A stretch of 64,000 nt of DNA, from contig NZ_FXZK01000001.1 in the NCBI RefSeq assembly GCF_900184895.1, positions 1,054,001-1,118,000 of the forward strand. The letters run 5' to 3'. Positions 61,489-64,000 of this stretch are shown piece by piece (the stretch's first letter is position 1; every line of letters begins with the position of its first letter). The stretch comes from Flavimaricola marinus. GTDB taxonomy: Bacteria; Pseudomonadota; Alphaproteobacteria; Rhodobacterales; Rhodobacteraceae. The position numbers and the translations under genes were made by a program. Below the pieces are notes generated by a model. It had not been told where the DNA came from and ran no database searches. It saw only the letters and a program-made list of their open reading frames with translations.

Positions 61489-62338
61489 CCCGCCAGCGAC
61501 CGAACTTCCGCTCGGCCAGCCTCAACGCAATGGTGATAAGCGAGCCCAGCGCCATCATCACAATCACCACTGCGAAATAGCGGTCCATCTGGAACCGGTT
61601 GCCGGCCTTTATCATGAGCCCACCAAGACCAGACTGGGCCATAGTGAGCTCGGCGATCACCGTTCCCACGATACAGATCGCCGCTCCGATGCGCAGCCCG
61701 GAAAGAATCGAGGGTAGTGCGTCAGGAACCATCACCTGCCAGAACAGCCTCCGCCGGGGAGCCCCGAACGACTCCGCCATCTCGACCAGATCCCTGTTGG
61801 CATTGGCGATTCCGGCCGTAGTGTTGATCAAGATCGGAAAGACCGCAGCCAACCAGACCAGCATGACCTTCGCCTCTGTATAGAGGCCGAACCAGACGAT
61901 GATCAGCGGTATGAAGGCTGCGCTCGGGGTCGCGTTCACCGCGTTCACATAGGGGTCCAGCACACGGCCGATAAACGGAAAACCACCCAGCAGAATGCCG
62001 ATCAGAATGCCTGACGTTGCGGCCAGCACGAAGCCGAGACCCAAAACCGCAAACGACTCGCCAAGTGCACGCGGGATTGTCCCGTCGGACCACATCTCGA
62101 CGCTTTGCCAGAACACCGCCTCGGGACTCGGCATGACCAGATTGCCCGACGTAGTGTTCAGCAGTTTCATGCCGGCGATCAGAATGAGGAGAATGAACAA
62201 CTGCCAGAACACGATGACACGGCGCGTTTGGGATTTCTTTGCCTCTGCCACTTGGGAGGCGGACTTTGCCGTGCGGTCACCGCCAGACGCTCTTCGAGCA
62301 TCTTGAGCCTGCGCATCCTCTGCCTCCCGATCCGCCAT
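61466..62338 (-). CDS. NitT/TauT-type ABC transporter permease
   Basis: This 290-aa inner-membrane permease has about six hydrophobic segments after a hydrophilic N-terminus of about 40 residues. The EAA loop reads AESFGAPRRRLFWQVMVPDALPSILSGLRIG. It is the first gene of the operon and is divergent from the LysR regulator. Confidence 0.92.
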   Translation of the reverse strand: MADREAEDAQAQDARRASGGDRTAKSASQVAEAKKSQTRRVIVFWQLFILLILIAGMKLLNTTSGNLVMPSPEAVFWQSVEMWSDGTIPRALGESFAVLGLGFVLAATSGILIGILLGGFPFIGRVLDPYVNAVNATPSAAFIPLIIVWFGLYTEAKVMLVWLAAVFPILINTTAGIANANRDLVEMAESFGAPRRRLFWQVMVPDALPSILSGLRIGAAICIVGTVIAELTMAQSGLGGLMIKAGNRFQMDRYFAVVIVMMALGSLITIALRLAERKFGRWRVEMRGGD

Positions 62339-62420
62339 GTCACCCTTCTATCTGGATGGCGCTTCTATTCTTCGCAATTCCAACTAGCCCGTTTGTATTT
62401 ACACGTATCTGTCTATCGCG

Positions 62421-62438
62421 AATACAATACGTTGTATT
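62421..62438. promoter_or_regulatory. LysR-type operator between permease and LysR genes
   Basis: AATACAA-TACG-TTGTATT is a perfect 7-bp inverted repeat with a 4-bp spacer, 140 bp upstream of the LysR ATG and 83 bp upstream of the permease start. It fits the T-N11-A class of LysR sites. Confidence 0.65.
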
Positions 62439-62577
62439 GCATCGGATGCTTGCCGACGCTGTTAGACTGCCACTTAACGCATCGTGGCAGGAGCTGGAAT
62501 TGAACACCACCACCTACGATTTCGAGGCCGGACTGGCAGAGCAGGACGAAAGTGCCCCACGCAGGGCCGTCCTGCCC

Positions 62578-63546
62578 ATGACGCTGCAACAGTTGCGGAT
62601 TTTCCATGCCGTGGCGAATGCAGAGACGATGACAAAGGCGGCCAAGCAACTTGGGCTGGCCCAGCCTTCGGTGTCACAGCAGCTGAACAGGCTCGAGGCA
62701 TCCATCGGCACGCGTCTCTTCATCCGCCGCCCAAACGAAATGGAACTTACCGAGGCAGGACTCTACCTGTTGCCGCGCGTCGAGCAGTTGCTGCGAATCC
62801 TCAATGAGGCAGAAGACGGGCTGCAACGTTTTTGCGAAGGCCGCCCCGCCGTGGTCAAGTTGGCGGGTCTCGACTCGGTGTTGCGAAACCTCCTTCCCGG
62901 AGCGGTCGGCCGTCTACACGATTGCTTTCCCGGCGTGACCATGGACGTGCAGGAAAGTGCGCCTGCGGAAATCGTGGAATTACTCGATGCCAGGCGCATC
63001 AACTTCGGTCTGGTGGCGGGGAACTCGCTGGCCGAGACACACGAGCAATTCCTTCAAGTACCGATCATGGAGGACCCCTATGTTCTCGCCGTGCCCAAGG
63101 AATTGGATCTTGCCGGGGTGGCGGATCCGGCGCGGGAGCTGTCACCGGCCGCCTACCGAACTCTCAACCGGTCGATTCAATTTGCGTTCGGAAGCACGCA
63201 TACCCGGCGCGTCTCGAATTGGTATGACAGGCTCTTGCCGGGTCATCAGCCGATCGTTCAATGTCGCAGCTACGAGTCCGCGCTTTCCTTCGTGCGGGCG
63301 GGAGCCGGTGTTTGTGTCGCGCCGGCGCTTTCCACGATCGGATCGGCAGGTCCGGACGCCGGTGTTAAGCGCTACCTGATCGGTGTTCCACCTCGGCGCA
63401 TCGTTGCTCTGATGCTATCGCAGCACCGGACGATGGAGCCCATGGCGACCCTGATTGCAGCTTTGAAAGACGTCGGTCGGGCTCTCGACATGCAGACAAT
63501 TCTGCCGACGCCGACGTTCCTTGCCGACGACGCGATGTCGCGCTAA
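62578..63546 (+). CDS. LysR-family regulator
   Basis: This 322-aa regulator has a LysR helix-turn-helix (TLQQLRIFHAVANAETMTKAAKQLGLAQPSVSQQLNRLEASIG) and a C-terminal effector domain. ATG 62578 gives the normal family N-terminus. A TTG at 62500 with a CAGGAG ribosome site would add 26 residues and is possible. It probably controls the divergent ABC-DUF1800-DUF1501 operon and may respond to the transported compound. Confidence 0.9.
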   Translation: MTLQQLRIFHAVANAETMTKAAKQLGLAQPSVSQQLNRLEASIGTRLFIRRPNEMELTEAGLYLLPRVEQLLRILNEAEDGLQRFCEGRPAVVKLAGLDSVLRNLLPGAVGRLHDCFPGVTMDVQESAPAEIVELLDARRINFGLVAGNSLAETHEQFLQVPIMEDPYVLAVPKELDLAGVADPARELSPAAYRTLNRSIQFAFGSTHTRRVSNWYDRLLPGHQPIVQCRSYESALSFVRAGAGVCVAPALSTIGSAGPDAGVKRYLIGVPPRRIVALMLSQHRTMEPMATLIAALKDVGRALDMQTILPTPTFLADDAMSR

Positions 63547-63738
63547 GCGGGCCTCGCGCGATCGGTTTCTTGCGGTTTGAGGTCGGCTGACCCAATAGCT
63601 TTGACCTGCCCGTGAATCTTCGACCAGCCGCCACCGCAACCCATGGTGTGTTGAGACAACGCTCCGATACCTGTGGCATCCGGAAGCTTCTTCAATGCAT
63701 CTCATAGGTAACATCAATCGAGGATTGGCGCAGTCTGG

Positions 63739-63755
63739 GCTCCTATAAAAGGAGC
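63739..63755 (+). promoter_or_regulatory. Hairpin that masks the ribosome site of the last gene
   Basis: GCTCCT (63739-63744) is complementary to AGGAGC (63750-63755), with a 5-base loop. The Shine-Dalgarno AGGAG lies in the stem, 5 bases before the ATG. Confidence 0.4.
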
Positions 63756-63760
63756 TTGCG

Positions 63761-64000
63761 ATGAGACATTTTCTACTTGCGGTTTCGGTGATCCTGCCCG
63801 GTCCGGTTCTGGGTGAAAGCTTCGACGAGGCCTGGCGGCTAGGGGGCTTCAGCTTGCCCGAATCTGCCTGGTACGAGGCCAGCATCGACAAGATCATCGT
63901 CAGCAACATCGGGGTCTTCGGCCCCGACGGCGGCATGGACGGCCGTCTTTCCCTGGTTTCGACGGATGGCACCGTCGAGAATGCCGGTTGGGTCACCGGG
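63761..64000 (+). CDS. SMP-30/gluconolactonase-like secreted protein, 3' end cut by window
   Basis: The first 80 codons are visible and the frame continues past the right edge. A signal peptide (MRHFLLAVSVILPGPVLG) is followed by ESFDEAW and SLPESAWYEASIDKIIVSNIG. FGPDGGMDGRLSLVSTDGTVE follows in the repeat style of SMP-30-like beta-propellers. The ATG has an AGGAG site 5 bp upstream. The short stretch makes the family call moderate. Confidence 0.65.
   Translation, partial: MRHFLLAVSVILPGPVLGESFDEAWRLGGFSLPESAWYEASIDKIIVSNIGVFGPDGGMDGRLSLVSTDGTVENAGWVTG

Noticed and set aside
1-64000. CRISPR arrays, rRNA genes, prophage structural genes or toxin-antitoxin pairs
   Set aside because: No regularly spaced repeats, rRNA-like stretches, phage structural proteins or typical toxin pairs were seen when reading the sequence and the encoded proteins.

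Overview
The window looks like chromosomal DNA of a marine Rhodobacteraceae (Roseobacter-group) alphaproteobacterium. It is GC-rich, dense in TRAP, tripartite tricarboxylate (TTT) and ABC uptake systems, has a box-type aerobic benzoyl-CoA pathway, and carries two EcfG-like general-stress promoters, an alphaproteobacterial hallmark. All product calls rest on protein motifs and gene order read from the sequence; no database search was run.

Layout. (1) 1-16.7 kb, all on the minus strand: a peripheral aromatic-acid block. It holds a hydroxycinnamate module (SDR dehydrogenase, crotonase, MarR regulator, feruloyl-CoA synthase-like ligase, amidohydrolase, acyl-CoA dehydrogenase). It then holds the benzoate module (DUF4863 protein, benzoate-CoA ligase, alpha/beta hydrolase, DUF309 protein, boxC, boxB, a 55-aa Cys-rich protein, boxA, thioesterase, boxR) and ends in a truncated FadB/FadJ-like enzyme at the left edge. 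boxD (the semialdehyde dehydrogenase) is not in the window. (2) 16.8-19.9 kb: a TRAP transporter (dctPQM order). (3) 20.4-22.8 kb: divergent mobR-mobA (3-hydroxybenzoate to protocatechuate). (4) 22.8-26.8 kb: uronate catabolism (uxuA, kduD, kduI, kdgF) with a divergent GntR/FCD regulator and twin operators. (5) 27.1-29.0 kb: an amylosucrase-type GH13 enzyme. (6) 29.2-31.6 kb: four small stress-type genes (PLDc_N membrane protein, SpoIIAA-like protein, periplasmic PRC-barrel protein, DUF892 ferritin-like protein), two with perfect EcfG-like promoters. (7) 31.7-38.5 kb: tctCBA-aroE-quiC with a divergent TetR regulator, which reads as import of quinate/shikimate-type acids and conversion to protocatechuate. 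(8) 38.6-45.5 kb: phnDCEE ABC transporter and a divergent OmpR-type response regulator plus hybrid kinase. (9) 45.6-51.6 kb: WYL regulator/epoxide hydrolase pair, a PLP decarboxylase and a GH3 beta-glucosidase. (10) 52.2-54.2 kb: a mobile-element scar (3' half of tRNA-Lys, tyrosine integrase, decayed IS5-type transposase). (11) 54.7-64 kb: a sorbosone-dehydrogenase-like protein, a NitT/TauT-type ABC operon that also encodes a DUF1800/DUF1501 pair, a divergent LysR regulator, and the start of a secreted SMP-30-like protein.

How it fits together: benzoate, hydroxycinnamates, 3-hydroxybenzoate and quinate/shikimate are taken up by TRAP and TTT systems and funnelled either to benzoyl-CoA epoxidation or to protocatechuate. 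Nearly every module has its own divergent or embedded regulator with a visible palindromic operator. Most notable are a recurring GCA-N6-TGC motif at the boxR, boxC and ligase-operon promoters, the small Cys-rich protein between boxB and boxA, and the DUF1800/DUF1501 genes inside an ABC transporter operon.
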